Shown: positions 18,981-29,350, counted from the first letter of the stretch. The stretch is DNA of 54,375 nt from Flavobacteriaceae bacterium (GCA_023264015.1 JALQTJ010000007.1:1-54375), one strand, 5' to 3'. Program-made: numbers and translations. The notes: generated by a model from the letters alone, not told the origin.

Positions 18981-21884
18981 ATGAGAACTCTCCTAATCAG
19001 CTTTGCGCTACTCGTTTCGAGTGCGGCTATCTCTCAACAAAAAGGCAAAGACCCACTTCAAGCAGCCGATACTAAGGCGCAATTAGAATGGGTAAACGCG
19101 ACTTACGAATCTCTAAGTTTAGAGGAGCGTATTGGTCAATTGATTTTTGTTTTTACGGATTCAAAAGGAAATCCAACTGAAAAGGAGAAAATTAGCGGAT
19201 TGATCGAGGATTACGCCATTGGAGGCCTTTTGTTTTCAGTAGGTGATCCGCTTACACAGCTTCAACTTACGAATCATTACCAAGCGCTTTCATCCACCAA
19301 ATTAATGATTACGATGGATGCTGAGTGGGGGCTTTCGATGCGTTTGAAGGATGCCTTTTCGTTTCCGTATAACATGACTTTAGGAGCTGTCGAAGACGAA
19401 CAGCTGGTTTATAGGGTAGGAGAGCGCCTAGGTGCTCATTCTAGACGTGTGGGAGTGCATATGAATTATGCCCCAGTAGCCGATATTAATACCGATCCTA
19501 GAAACCCTATCATTGGTAATCGTTCTTTCGGAAGTGATTCAGATCGCGTGGGGCGTTTGGCGGTGGCCTTGGCTCGGGGTTTACAAAGTCAAGGAGTTTT
19601 GGGTTCTGCCAAGCATTTTCCGGGACATGGAGATACCGCCACAGATTCTCACGTAAACTTACCTGTTATTGAAGCCGACTACAAACGCTTGCAAAATGAA
19701 GAACTGGTTCCTTTTAAAGCCCTTATAAAGGAAGGTATTGCGTCTGTTATGGTGGCTCATATTGCCTTAGAGGCAATCACTGGTGATCTGCAGTCTCCGG
19801 CATCGCTCTCTTCAAAGGTAACCACAGCACTTCTTCAAGAAGATCTAGGGTATAATGGTCTTGTAATCACCGATGCCCTCAACATGAAGGGAGTGAGCAA
19901 ATACGTTGATCCTGATCATGTCGCTCTTGAAGCCTTTAAGGCAGGAGCAGATATTCTTTTGTATCCTGAAAATGTTGCTGCTTCTATAGCCGTGTTAAAA
20001 GAAGCCTATGAGCTTGGTAGACTTAGCGAAGAGCGATTAGCGCATTCTGTCAAGAAAATTTTAAAAGCTAAATACCTAGTTGGGCTGCATCAATTTGAGC
20101 CTTTAAAAGAAGCGGATTTATTAGAAGATATAAACGCCTTAGAAGACCAGATGTTAAGTGAAGAACTCTATGAGGCTGCCATAACTACGGTTCAAAACGA
20201 AAACGAACTCTTGCCTTTGTCTCCTAGTCTAAGCTATGGGTTTTTAGCCCTTGGTGAGCAGTCAAATAAAGCAGATGTTTTTCTTGAAATGCTTCAGAGG
20301 TATGCACAGGTTAAAGCATTAGACCCTGATACTTCATATGATGATCTTGACTTTGATGCCATTATTGTAGGTCATTTCGGAAACACCGATACGCCATGGA
20401 AAAACAGTAAGCTTAGCGCTGAGCTATGGGATAAGGTGTATGCGTTATCTGCTAGAGAGACACCTGTAGTATTAGTTCATTTTGGCACTCCCTATACCTT
20501 ACTTGACATTCAATGGGAGCAAGCGCCTGAATCGGTAGTAATCGCCTATCAGAATAGAGAAGAGGCTCAAAGATCGGCTGCTCAAGTGCTGTTCGGTGCT
20601 TTGCCAAGTATAGGAACACTTCCTGTTGAGATTTTGAAAAATGGAGAACCCTTAGAATCCATCCGCTTAAATGACCTCCCGCTATTGAGTTATTCAGAGA
20701 TTCCTGAAAGAGAAGGATTGTCTTCGGAACAACTTAAACGCGTTAGTGCTTTATTGGATACAATAGTCACTCAAGAAATGAGCCCTGGGGGGCAGCTGGT
20801 TGTTGCGCGCAATGCAAAGGTCATCTACGAACGCAATTTCGGATTTCATACCTACCAAAAGCAACAGCCTGTTCGATGGAATTCTATTTACGATGTTGCT
20901 TCAGTAACTAAAATTGCTGCAACACTTCCCTTATTCATGCATAAGACTGAGGTTGGAGAAGTCTCATTGTCAGATCGCTTTAAGGATTGGTTCGATGAAT
21001 TAAAAGATAAGCCGATTGGAGAGGTCAACCTCATTGCTGCGCTTTCGCACAATGCGCGACTTCCTGCCTGGATTCCTTTTTATAAAGAAACACTTGACGA
21101 TCAGGAACAACCACTTCAGACCCTTTACGCGCGTACTTTCTCTGAGGAGTATCCTACCCAAGTGGCAGATTCGTTATTTCTTATCAAGGATTACCGAGAT
21201 AAGATTTTCGATACCATTTTCAACGTTCCCTTAGAATCAAAGCAATACCGCTACAGTGATTTACCTTATTACATCATAGCACGTTACCTCAATAAGGATA
21301 CGGATCCGTTTGAACAGCAGATCGACCGTTTTTTATACAAGCCTCTTGGGGCGACAATGACAGGCTATCATCCGCTTCAGCGTTTTGACAAAAAGGCAAT
21401 TGTACCTAGTGAAATCGACAGGTATTTCAGACAAGACACCATTCAAGGCTTTGTGCATGATATGGGCGCTGCTATGCTCGGCGGAGTCAGTGGGCATGCT
21501 GGCTTATTTAGCAATGCCAATGATATCACTAAGATCATGCAGATGTTCTTGCAAGGAGGGGTCTATGGTAGTAAGCGCTTATTGAGTACAGAGACGATTC
21601 GTCGCTTCAATACCTGTTACTACTGCAATAGCGAAAATAGAAGGGGAGTAGGATTTGACAAGCCACAATTAGAAGGCAGAGGCTCTACCTGCGGATGCGT
21701 TTCACACCAATCGTTTGGACATTTAGGATTTACCGGAATCTATGCCTGGGCCGATCCTGAAACTCAAATTACCATGGTCTTTTTGTCGAACAGAACGTAT
21801 CCGACTATGGAGAATAACTTGATGGGCAAAACTGACATGCGCACTCGAATTCAGCAGGCGGTATTTGATTCTAGGCTTTACTAG
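18981..21884 (+). CDS. Glycoside hydrolase family 3 - serine hydrolase (beta-lactamase family) fusion
   Basis: A 967-residue exported protein. Signal peptide 1-19; GH3 N-terminal domain about 40-370; GH3 C-terminal domain about 390-560; beta-lactamase/transpeptidase-like domain about 590-960. The GH3 part has the NagZ-type His-Asp loop KHFPGHGDTATDSH (211-224) and the nucleophile Asp298 in VITDALNMKG, so it probably cleaves beta-N-acetylglucosaminides. The second part has the S641-x-x-K644 pair (SVTK), a YSD-type second motif and an HLGFTG third motif. A periplasmic enzyme attacking both glycan and peptide parts of cell-wall fragments is plausible. It starts two bases after the preceding gene. 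Confidence 0.88.
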   Translation: MRTLLISFALLVSSAAISQQKGKDPLQAADTKAQLEWVNATYESLSLEERIGQLIFVFTDSKGNPTEKEKISGLIEDYAIGGLLFSVGDPLTQLQLTNHYQALSSTKLMITMDAEWGLSMRLKDAFSFPYNMTLGAVEDEQLVYRVGERLGAHSRRVGVHMNYAPVADINTDPRNPIIGNRSFGSDSDRVGRLAVALARGLQSQGVLGSAKHFPGHGDTATDSHVNLPVIEADYKRLQNEELVPFKALIKEGIASVMVAHIALEAITGDLQSPASLSSKVTTALLQEDLGYNGLVITDALNMKGVSKYVDPDHVALEAFKAGADILLYPENVAASIAVLKEAYELGRLSEERLAHSVKKILKAKYLVGLHQFEPLKEADLLEDINALEDQMLSEELYEAAITTVQNENELLPLSPSLSYGFLALGEQSNKADVFLEMLQRYAQVKALDPDTSYDDLDFDAIIVGHFGNTDTPWKNSKLSAELWDKVYALSARETPVVLVHFGTPYTLLDIQWEQAPESVVIAYQNREEAQRSAAQVLFGALPSIGTLPVEILKNGEPLESIRLNDLPLLSYSEIPEREGLSSEQLKRVSALLDTIVTQEMSPGGQLVVARNAKVIYERNFGFHTYQKQQPVRWNSIYDVASVTKIAATLPLFMHKTEVGEVSLSDRFKDWFDELKDKPIGEVNLIAALSHNARLPAWIPFYKETLDDQEQPLQTLYARTFSEEYPTQVADSLFLIKDYRDKIFDTIFNVPLESKQYRYSDLPYYIIARYLNKDTDPFEQQIDRFLYKPLGATMTGYHPLQRFDKKAIVPSEIDRYFRQDTIQGFVHDMGAAMLGGVSGHAGLFSNANDITKIMQMFLQGGVYGSKRLLSTETIRRFNTCYYCNSENRRGVGFDKPQLEGRGSTCGCVSHQSFGHLGFTGIYAWADPETQITMVFLSNRTYPTMENNLMGKTDMRTRIQQAVFDSRLY

Positions 21885-21897
21885 GGATTTGAAATGG

Positions 21898-21905
21898 TAT
21901 CTTTG
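21898..21905 (+). promoter_or_regulatory. -7 promoter box of bshA
   Basis: TATCTTTG matches TAnnTTTG exactly, 17 bases before the bshA ATG in the 38-base gap after the GH3 fusion gene. It implies a very short leader. No clear -33 TTG is seen. Confidence 0.45.
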
Positions 21906-21922
21906 CCTAAAATGTTCCACTC

Positions 21923-23068
21923 ATGAAGATTGCTATAGTATGTTATCCCACCTTTGGTGGTAGTGGTGTTGTAGCGACCGAGTTAGGAATGGCACTAGCT
22001 AAGGTGGGGCATGAGATTCATTTTATCACCTACAGTCAGCCGGTTCGATTAGCCTTACTTGAAAAGAACATTTTTTACCACGAAGTTGATGTGCCTGAGT
22101 ATCCCTTATTCAAGCATCAACCTTACGATTTAGCCTTATCGAGCAAGCTCGTTGACACGATTAAGGCTTATGGGATAGAACTTTTACACGTTCATTACGC
22201 TATTCCTCATGCTTACGCCGGGTATATGGCCAAAAAGATGCTCAAAGAAGAGGACATCTATATTCCGATGATTACCACTTTACACGGAACGGATATCACC
22301 CTTGTAGGTAGCCACCCTTTCTATCGCACGGCTGTCACCTTTAGTATCAATAAATCCGATCGTGTTACTGCCGTATCTGAGAGCCTTAAGCAAACAACCT
22401 TTGAAATGTTTGACATTCATCGTGAGATTGAAGTGGTTCCGAACTTTATCGATGTACGGCGCTATGAAGAGCGTGCAGCCGAGCCTTGTGATCGTTCATT
22501 AATGGCCTTACAATCAGAGACGATTTTTACCCATGTCAGTAATTTTAGAGCCGTAAAAAGAGTGGAGGATGTAGTTGAGATTTTTGCTCGAGTAAACGCA
22601 AAGCATCCTTCCGTATTGATCATGGTCGGAGAAGGCCCAGAGCGCATCAAGGCAGAACGTTTGGCTAAAGAACGTGGAGTATATACTAAAGTGAAATTCT
22701 TAGGAAATAGCGTCGAAATCGACAAGGTACTTTGCATGACCGATATTTTCTTGTTGCCCTCATCAGAAGAAAGCTTTGGTTTGGCCGCTCTAGAGGCTAT
22801 GGCTAATAAGACAGCAGTTATTTCATCTAATGCGGGTGGACTTCCCGAGGTTAATATACACGGTGAAACCGGTTATGTATGTAATGTAGGAGACGTAGAC
22901 AAGATGAGTCATTATGCCTTAGAATTGACAGAGAATACAGATAAACTGCTTCAATTCAAGATAAATGCATTGAATGCCGCCAAACGCTTTGACCTTCCGG
23001 CAATTGTTCCGCTATACGAGCGTTTGTATGAGAGTGCTTACGCCTCTCGTCACAAAAATCAAGATTAA
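21923..23068 (+). CDS. bshA: N-acetyl-alpha-D-glucosaminyl L-malate synthase BshA
   Basis: A 381-residue GT4 glycosyltransferase (GT-B fold). The N-terminus CYPTFGGSGVVATELG, the mid-protein HVHYAIPHAYA and the C-terminal donor loop PSSEESFGLAALEAMA match BshA closely. It joins UDP-GlcNAc and L-malate, the first step of bacillithiol synthesis, the main low-molecular-weight thiol of many Bacteroidota. The second-step enzyme bshB1 is about 26 kb away at 49465; bshC is not in the window. The gene runs towards the epimerase gene, with one base between the stops. Confidence 0.94.
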   Translation: MKIAIVCYPTFGGSGVVATELGMALAKVGHEIHFITYSQPVRLALLEKNIFYHEVDVPEYPLFKHQPYDLALSSKLVDTIKAYGIELLHVHYAIPHAYAGYMAKKMLKEEDIYIPMITTLHGTDITLVGSHPFYRTAVTFSINKSDRVTAVSESLKQTTFEMFDIHREIEVVPNFIDVRRYEERAAEPCDRSLMALQSETIFTHVSNFRAVKRVEDVVEIFARVNAKHPSVLIMVGEGPERIKAERLAKERGVYTKVKFLGNSVEIDKVLCMTDIFLLPSSEESFGLAALEAMANKTAVISSNAGGLPEVNIHGETGYVCNVGDVDKMSHYALELTENTDKLLQFKINALNAAKRFDLPAIVPLYERLYESAYASRHKNQD

Positions 23069-23069
23069 A

Positions 23070-24083
23070 TTAACCGATTCTATACTCGAGATACCATTTG
23101 GCGAATCGCTTCAGGCCCTCTTCGATAGAGGTATTTGGAGCGTATCCATAGTCTTGCTGGAGAGCACTCACATCAGCATACGTTTGACTGACATCACCAG
23201 GCTGCATGGGCAAGTACTCTTTGACCGCTATTTTACCTAGATGCTGTTCTAAGGTCGAGATGAAATCCATCAAAGTCTCGGTCTTGTGATTTCCTATATT
23301 GTATATTTTATAGGCATCTCTATTGCCAATGGGCTGCTCAATAATGCGCTGAACACCCTCGACAATATCATCGATGTAGGTAAAATCTCGTCGCATTTCA
23401 CCTTGATTAAAGACTTTAATAGGTTCCCCCTTTAAGATTGCCTTAGTAAAGAGGTAGTAGGCCATGTCAGGTCTGCCCCATGGTCCATAAACCGTAAAAA
23501 AGCGTAAACCAGTAGTGTTAATGGTATACAAATGACTGTAGGTGTGCGCCATCAGCTCATTCGCTTTCTTTGTGGCTGCGTATAGGCTGATAGGATGGTC
23601 TACCCGTTGGTCTACTTTAAAGGGCACCTCTTGGGTCTCTCCATAAACGCTAGAACTACTGGCGTAAATGAAGTGATCAATCTTATGGTGGCGTACGGCC
23701 TCTAGGAGGTTGCCGAAGGCTACCAAATTACTTTGAATATAAACACTGGGGTTTTCAATACTGTAGCGAACTCCTGCCTGTGCGGCTAGGTGACACACTT
23801 TGTCGAAAGTAGCACGTGTAAACAGTTTTTCTACAGCCGTATTGTCAGCTAGATCGACCTTTACAAAGCTGAAATTCGGATAAAGCTCAGAGCTGCATTC
23901 TAATCCGTCAATGGAGGCGTCTACCTCAGCAACTCCAAGGTCTTTTAGACGCGCATATTTCAAATCAACCGAATAATAGTCGTTTATCGAATCAACCCCT
24001 ATTACGCGATGGTTGGCTTTAAGTAGGCTCTTGCTAAGATGATATCCAATAAAACCTGCTGCTCCTGTAACTAAAATGGTCAT
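23070..24083 (-). CDS. UDP-glucuronate 4-epimerase-like NAD-dependent epimerase
   Basis: A 337-residue extended SDR with the NAD-binding motif TGAAGFIG (6-13), the Ser-x-Tyr region ASSSSVYGET and the catalytic YAATK (Tyr...Lys). It matches the GAE/CapI subgroup that interconverts UDP-glucuronate and UDP-galacturonate. It follows the UDP-glucose 6-dehydrogenase gene by two bases, so the pair would turn UDP-glucose into UDP-galacturonate for surface polysaccharide. The exact epimer specificity is inferred from family and neighbour. Confidence 0.88.
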   Translation of the reverse strand: MTILVTGAAGFIGYHLSKSLLKANHRVIGVDSINDYYSVDLKYARLKDLGVAEVDASIDGLECSSELYPNFSFVKVDLADNTAVEKLFTRATFDKVCHLAAQAGVRYSIENPSVYIQSNLVAFGNLLEAVRHHKIDHFIYASSSSVYGETQEVPFKVDQRVDHPISLYAATKKANELMAHTYSHLYTINTTGLRFFTVYGPWGRPDMAYYLFTKAILKGEPIKVFNQGEMRRDFTYIDDIVEGVQRIIEQPIGNRDAYKIYNIGNHKTETLMDFISTLEQHLGKIAVKEYLPMQPGDVSQTYADVSALQQDYGYAPNTSIEEGLKRFAKWYLEYRIG

Positions 24084-24085
24084 CG

Positions 24086-25480
24086 CTATTCTCCGAGTTT
24101 ATAGGTCTTAAATCCGATACGATCTAAAGCGGCTTTATCGATAATTCTTCTTCCGTCAAATACAAATGCCGGTTTCAACATCTGCGAGTAGATCTTCTCG
24201 TAATCGAGCGTTTTAAACTGGTCCCATTCGGTCATAATGGCAATCGCGTGCGCTTCTCCTGCAGCCTGATAAGGGTCGCTAAGCACCTTTAGATAACGTT
24301 CGTTCTCCTCTTCAGTGCGTGTGCCTAATCTGTTGAGGTCAGTGAGCATTTGAGCTTTACTGACTTTAGGGTCGTAAACATAAATCTCAGCCTTCTCTTC
24401 AATCAGGGCATCTGCTACGTATATCGCGGCAGACTCTCTAGTGTCGTTAGTATCTTTCTTAAAGGCCCATCCGTAAAAGGTGATTTTTTTGCCAGAAACG
24501 GTGTTGTAGAGAGTTTGAATGATGTGATTTGCAAAGCGCCTTTTCTGATAGTTATTCATAAGAACCACTTGTTCCCAATAAGCCGCAACTTCGTCTAGAC
24601 CGTAACTTTTTGCGATGTAAACAAGATTGAGGATGTCTTTTTGAAAACAAGAGCCACCGAATCCGACAGAAGCTTTTAAAAACTTAGGTCCGATTCTACT
24701 GTCTTGACCGATGGCTTTAGCCACCTCATCTACATTGGCATCGGTTTTTTCGCATAATGCAGAAATCGCATTGATTGAAGAAACGCGTTGCGCCAAAAAG
24801 GCATTAGCGACAAGCTTCGATAATTCAGATGACCATACATTGGTCTGAAGAATGCGCTCTTTAGGCAACCAGTGTTCGTATATAGCAGAGAGCGCGTTTT
24901 TCGCATCTTTACCGCTAGGGGTATCGTCGCCTCCAATAAGTACACGATCGGCTTCAAGTAAATCGGTTATAGCCGTTCCTTCTGCTAAAAACTCAGGATT
25001 CGACAAGATTTCGAAATGAACACCGCTGCTTGTATTTTCAAGAATGTTTTTGATGGCTTGTGCCGTTCTGACCGGCAGGGTAGACTTCTCTACTACAATT
25101 TTATCGGTCTTTGAAGCTTTAGCAATGGTGCGTGCCGACAGCTCGATGTATTTTAAATCAGCCGCTTGCCCTTTGCCTTTACCGTAGGTTTTAGTCGGCG
25201 TATTCACTGAGATAAAAATCATATCAGCTTCTTCTATAGCGCCTTCAACGTCAGTAGAGAAAAAGAGGTTTTTACCTCGAGTTTTTTCAACGAGTTCAGC
25301 TAATCCAGGCTCATAAACAGGTAATTGCTCTAAGTCACTATCGTTCCAGCGCGCTATACGCTCTGGATTTATGTCTACAACGGTAACTTTTATTTCGGGG
25401 CATTTGTGGGCTATTACAGTCATCGTTGGGCCGCCAACGTATCCGGCACCGATGCAGCATATCGTCTTGATATCTTTCAT
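24086..25480 (-). CDS. ugd: UDP-glucose 6-dehydrogenase
   Basis: A 464-residue enzyme that oxidises UDP-glucose twice with NAD+ to UDP-glucuronate. The N-terminal Rossmann motif GAGYVGGPT (11-19) is followed by NPEFLAEG and the catalytic Cys278 in [10 protein letters not shown], then the C-terminal UDP-binding domain with [15 protein letters not shown]. The length resembles eukaryotic-type UGDs, as is common in Bacteroidota. It is first in a two-gene unit with the epimerase; the 116 bases upstream hold its presumed promoter and a weak CCTAA/TTAGG repeat. Confidence 0.94.
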   Translation of the reverse strand: MKDIKTICCIGAGYVGGPTMTVIAHKCPEIKVTVVDINPERIARWNDSDLEQLPVYEPGLAELVEKTRGKNLFFSTDVEGAIEEADMIFISVNTPTKTYGKGKGQAADLKYIELSARTIAKASKTDKIVVEKSTLPVRTAQAIKNILENTSSGVHFEILSNPEFLAEGTAITDLLEADRVLIGGDDTPSGKDAKNALSAIYEHWLPKERILQTNVWSSELSKLVANAFLAQRVSSINAISALCEKTDANVDEVAKAIGQDSRIGPKFLKASVGFGGSCFQKDILNLVYIAKSYGLDEVAAYWEQVVLMNNYQKRRFANHIIQTLYNTVSGKKITFYGWAFKKDTNDTRESAAIYVADALIEEKAEIYVYDPKVSKAQMLTDLNRLGTRTEEENERYLKVLSDPYQAAGEAHAIAIMTEWDQFKTLDYEKIYSQMLKPAFVFDGRRIIDKAALDRIGFKTYKLGE

Positions 25481-25596
25481 TAGGGTTGTTTGAAGCCTTA
25501 AAATTACTTAAAAAATGCCCGTTGAGAGGTATACTTCTTAAAGCCTAATCGTTAGGACTATAGATTGAAAGTATTCTTCTTTGTGCTTGAAGGTAG

Positions 25597-26823
25597 CTAA
25601 TTGGATGTTAAAAGGGAGTCGTTCTTATTGTTCATGCGAAGGGCGATGACCAAGGCTGAGATCACTGTCAAAAGACCAACGAATAAAACAGCCCTATCAA
25701 TGCTGTATCTATCTGCAATCCATCCGGTTAAAATAGCGCCAAAGGCGTATCCTAAATCTCTCCATAAGCGAAAAACTCCAAGACTGCTTGGGCGTTGTAT
25801 GGGGTCTGTATTATCAGCTATGGCAGCCATAAAATTTGGATAAACGATTGCAGTACCTATACCCATGGCGCAACTGACAAGCATAAAACTAAAAGGGCTT
25901 GAGGAAATGAGAAGTCCTAAAATCGAAAATCCCTGAATGAGCATTCCCCAAAACAGTAAACGCTTTTTAAGCATGTGATCTCCTAGCTTTCCGGTGATGA
26001 GTTGTCCAAGACCCCATACCATAGGATAAATGGCGACTATTTTTCCGATTTCAGCAAGCTCAAATCCTTTACTTGCGAGTACTAAGGGAAAAATTCCCCA
26101 AACCATAGCATCATTCAAGTTGTTAATTAAGCCTGCTTGGGTGATGCTGCCTAGGTTTGGATGCTGCCATGTGGTAGCCGAAAAAACAGCTGACAACGGT
26201 TTAGCTTTTGAATGGGATTGTTCTGCTTCGATATATCCCTTGGTGTCTCTTACAAACCATAGACTCAAAAACAAGCCTACAAGTGAAAACCCTATCCCGA
26301 GATAAAAAGGATAGGGGCGTATGCCGTATTTACCGGCGATAACTCCTGTAAGTAACGCTGCTAATCCGACCGAAACATACCCTATGGATTCGTTGATCCC
26401 CATCGCAAAGCCTCTGTTTTTTGGTCCAACGAGATCAATCTTCATGATTACAGTGCTACTCCAGGTCAATCCTTGATTGATGCCCAGTAAGATGTTGGCT
26501 CCTATGACCCAATTCCAATTCGGGGCGTAAATAAGGAGAAAGGGGACAGGGAGTGCAAGAATCCATCCAGCTACTAGAAGGCGCTTACGACCGTAACGGT
26601 TCGAATAATGACCAGTAAAAAAGTTGCTGAAGGCTTTGGTTACACCAAAGACGACAATAAAAGAGAGTAATGCCGATTTTGCGGTGATATTAAATTCAGA
26701 TACCGCTAATTCAGGAATGATACTGCGCTCGATTCCTATCATTCCTCCTACAAACCCATTAACCAATACGAGTAGAAGAAATTGACTTAAATTCTCACGT
26801 AAACCTTGCTGGTAGCTATTCAT
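25597..26823 (-). CDS. MFS transporter
   Basis: A 408-residue integral membrane protein with about 12 hydrophobic helices in two halves joined by a charged loop near 195-215 (RDTKGYIEAEQSHSK). The loop after helix 2 carries the MFS signature form SNRYGRKRLLVAG (about 74-86). This is a major facilitator secondary transporter; the substrate cannot be read from sequence. A -7 box lies 11 bases upstream of the start. It is probably a single-gene unit, since mnmE ends 28 bases upstream on the same strand. Confidence 0.88.
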   Translation of the reverse strand: MNSYQQGLRENLSQFLLLVLVNGFVGGMIGIERSIIPELAVSEFNITAKSALLSFIVVFGVTKAFSNFFTGHYSNRYGRKRLLVAGWILALPVPFLLIYAPNWNWVIGANILLGINQGLTWSSTVIMKIDLVGPKNRGFAMGINESIGYVSVGLAALLTGVIAGKYGIRPYPFYLGIGFSLVGLFLSLWFVRDTKGYIEAEQSHSKAKPLSAVFSATTWQHPNLGSITQAGLINNLNDAMVWGIFPLVLASKGFELAEIGKIVAIYPMVWGLGQLITGKLGDHMLKKRLLFWGMLIQGFSILGLLISSSPFSFMLVSCAMGIGTAIVYPNFMAAIADNTDPIQRPSSLGVFRLWRDLGYAFGAILTGWIADRYSIDRAVLFVGLLTVISALVIALRMNNKNDSLLTSN

Positions 26824-26834
26824 GCCGAGGCTAT

Positions 26835-26842
26835 CAAAAGTA
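26835..26842 (-). promoter_or_regulatory. -7 promoter box of the MFS transporter gene
   Basis: Minus strand TACTTTTG matches TAnnTTTG and lies 11 bases upstream of the ATG at 26823. Confidence 0.45.
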
Positions 26843-26850
26843 TTGAGGGA

Positions 26851-28221
26851 TTATTTTCCGATACAGAAGCTCGAAAAAATAGAGCCTAATATGTCGTCGT
26901 TTGTGACCACCCCTGTAATCTCTCCGAGGTGATGAATAATGCTTCTTAACGGAATGGCCAACAGATCTTGGCTTGCCCCGTTTTCTAATTCCTCCTCTAA
27001 GGTATAGATTTCATTCAATGCAGATTGAAGCGATTGAAAATGCCTGCTATTGGTTAAAATGGTGGCGTCGCCAGAGCTTGAGCCTTCTAATACGCGCGCA
27101 GAAATTCTTTCTTTTAGCGCCTCAATGTTTTGGCCTTCTTTAGCTGAAATTTCAATGCTTTCGTATCGGCTCAGGTTTGCGATATCTATGTCTTTAGAAA
27201 GGTCGCTTTTATTTAAAACAATTAAGGTGCGTTCTGGAGTCAAGATTTCGGGTTCGAGTGTCAGAGCCTCTGTATTTGGAGCAGACGCATCGATCACATA
27301 AACGATTAAATGGGCGTTTTGGGCACGTTCTATACTGCGCTCTATCCCCATCTTTTCTACTTGGTTTGAGGTATTGCGTATTCCCGCTGTATCGATAAGT
27401 CTGAAACGAATTCCGTTCAGGGTTAAGAAATCTTCAACGGTGTCTCTAGTGGTGCCGGCCTCATCACTCACTAGTGCTCGTTCTTCGTTTAATAATGCGT
27501 TGAGTAAGGTAGATTTTCCGGCATTAGGTGCACCTATGATAGCAATCGGAATACCTTGTTTGATCACATTACCTAAAGCAAATGAATCGAGCAGCTGCTT
27601 GATGTTTTCTTTTAATGTTTTCAGGAGCTCTTTTAGGCTCGAATAGTCTGCAAACTCGACGTCTTCTCCTGAAAAATCAAGCTCTAATTCAATCATTGAC
27701 GCAAAGTGAAGAAGCTGTGCTCTAATGTTGCTCAGGCTTGTTGCGAATCCTCCGCGCATTTGTTCTAAGGCTATGCGGTGTTCGGCTGCACTCTCGGATG
27801 CAATAAGGTCTGCAACAGCCTCGGCCTCAGAAAGCTTCATTTTGCCATTTTTAAAGGCTCTGAAGGTAAATTCACCCGGTTGAGCCACCCTGCAGGCTTC
27901 AGTCGCAACGAATAGATTCAGAATCTGCTGTTGAATGTAGATAGATCCGTGGCAAGCAATTTCTACTACATTTTCACCGGTATAAGATCGGGGAGCCTTG
28001 AATACACTTACCAATACCTCGTCAACCATTCTTCCTTTGTCATAAAGATCTCCAAGATGAATGCTGTGTGAGGCTACTTCTGTGATAGGTGTCTTTGAAC
28101 GTGGCTTAAAGAAGCGGTCTACAAGGGTTATGGCTTCATTACCTGAAATTCGTATTACCGCAATGGCACCTACACCTTGGGCTGTGGCTAAAGCAATGAT
28201 GGTATCTTGAGCACCATTCAT
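26851..28221 (-). CDS. mnmE: tRNA uridine-5-carboxymethylaminomethyl(34) synthesis GTPase MnmE
   Basis: A 456-residue MnmE/TrmE. An N-terminal tetrahydrofolate-binding domain (1-120) is followed by a helical domain holding a G domain (about 220-375) with Walker A GAPNAGKST, switch GTTRDT, DTAGI and NKSD. It ends exactly in the conserved C-terminal CIGK, whose Cys is required. With MnmG it modifies U34 of tRNAs reading NNA/NNG codons. It starts 10 bases after the dnaN stop and is likely co-transcribed with it. The gene appears complete. Confidence 0.97.
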   Translation of the reverse strand: MNGAQDTIIALATAQGVGAIAVIRISGNEAITLVDRFFKPRSKTPITEVASHSIHLGDLYDKGRMVDEVLVSVFKAPRSYTGENVVEIACHGSIYIQQQILNLFVATEACRVAQPGEFTFRAFKNGKMKLSEAEAVADLIASESAAEHRIALEQMRGGFATSLSNIRAQLLHFASMIELELDFSGEDVEFADYSSLKELLKTLKENIKQLLDSFALGNVIKQGIPIAIIGAPNAGKSTLLNALLNEERALVSDEAGTTRDTVEDFLTLNGIRFRLIDTAGIRNTSNQVEKMGIERSIERAQNAHLIVYVIDASAPNTEALTLEPEILTPERTLIVLNKSDLSKDIDIANLSRYESIEISAKEGQNIEALKERISARVLEGSSSGDATILTNSRHFQSLQSALNEIYTLEEELENGASQDLLAIPLRSIIHHLGEITGVVTNDDILGSIFSSFCIGK

Positions 28222-28231
28222 TTAGAACGTT

Positions 28232-29350
28232 CTAGGCGTTGAGCATTACAGGCATTACCAGCATGGTGATCTGCTCTCCTGGATCAAGATGGTCTAGAGG
28301 TGTCAATAATCCTGCGCGATTTGGGAGACTCATGGCGAGTTGAACTTCGTCGCAATCTAAAGCGCTTAGCATTTCACTCAAGAACCTTGAATTGAATCCG
28401 ATCTGAAGGTCATCTCCTTGATAGGTACAGTTTAGGCGTTCATCAGCTTTGTTGCTGTAGTCAACATCCTCTGCAGAAATTTGGATTTCTGCTCCTGCCA
28501 TTTTCAGGCGTATTTGATGGGTAGTACGGTTAGAGAAAATAGAAACTCTACGTACTGAACTTAAGAATTGGGTTCTCGAAACACTAAGGACATTAGGATT
28601 TTCTTTAGGAATAACCGCTTCATAATTCGGATATTTCCCATCGATGAGACGACTAATAATCTCAATGTTTTCAAAAGAGAAGCTTGCGTTGTTCTCATTG
28701 TAAGTCAAAGAGACCTCAGCTTCACTACCAGCCAAAATTCCTTTAAGGAGGTTTAGTGGTTTTTTAGGCATAATAAACTCCGCTTGAGCCGAAGCCTGAA
28801 TATCAGATCTCTCGTATTTCACCAGCTTATGTGCATCTGTCGCTACAAAAGTGACACCGTTAGGGGTACACTGAAAGAAAACGCCACTCATCACCGGTCT
28901 GAGATCGTCATTTCCGGCGGCAAAAAGGGTCTTACTAATCGCTGTTGCAAGGACGTCACCTTGAAGTTTGATAGAAGAAGAAGCGTCTAGAGCAATAGGT
29001 TTTGGAAAATCTTCTCCAGAAACACTGGCTAATGCGTACTTACCGTTAGAAGCGCTTATCTCAACCGTACCGTTGTCTTCTAAAACAAAGGTTAGTGGTT
29101 GCTCAGGAAACGTTTTAAGCATGTCTAAAAGAAGTTTCGCAGGAAGTGCGATTACCCCCTTGTCGGTAGAACTTACTTCTATTTGGGCTGAAATGGTCGT
29201 CTCTAAATCTGAGGCGATTAAACGCAGCTGGTTTTCACTTAAATCAAAAAGAACGTGATCTAAAATCGGTAAAGTGTTATTGGTCGCAATAACGCCTCCT
29301 AGGATCTGGAGGTACTCCTTTAAATAGGTACTCGAAACTATAAACTTCAT
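28232..29350 (-). CDS. dnaN: DNA polymerase III subunit beta (sliding clamp)
   Basis: A 372-residue beta clamp with three similar clamp domains (about 1-120, 130-245, 250-372) and a C-terminal ITMLVMPVMLNA, the usual last strand. It forms a ring around DNA and gives processivity to DNA polymerase III. It is not next to dnaA here, as is usual in Bacteroidota. A perfect -7 box sits only four bases before the ATG, so its mRNA is probably leaderless. mnmE follows closely. Confidence 0.97.
   Translation of the reverse strand: MKFIVSSTYLKEYLQILGGVIATNNTLPILDHVLFDLSENQLRLIASDLETTISAQIEVSSTDKGVIALPAKLLLDMLKTFPEQPLTFVLEDNGTVEISASNGKYALASVSGEDFPKPIALDASSSIKLQGDVLATAISKTLFAAGNDDLRPVMSGVFFQCTPNGVTFVATDAHKLVKYERSDIQASAQAEFIMPKKPLNLLKGILAGSEAEVSLTYNENNASFSFENIEIISRLIDGKYPNYEAVIPKENPNVLSVSRTQFLSSVRRVSIFSNRTTHQIRLKMAGAEIQISAEDVDYSNKADERLNCTYQGDDLQIGFNSRFLSEMLSALDCDEVQLAMSLPNRAGLLTPLDHLDPGEQITMLVMPVMLNA

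Noticed and set aside
25544-25556. CCTAA-TCG-TTAGG hairpin after the MFS gene
   Set aside because: Only five pairs and a weak T tail; too weak to call a terminator.
28223-28234. 12-base palindrome TAGAACGTTCTA at the dnaN stop/mnmE start
   Set aside because: Short, includes the stop codon and is not near a promoter box; expected by chance at this scale.
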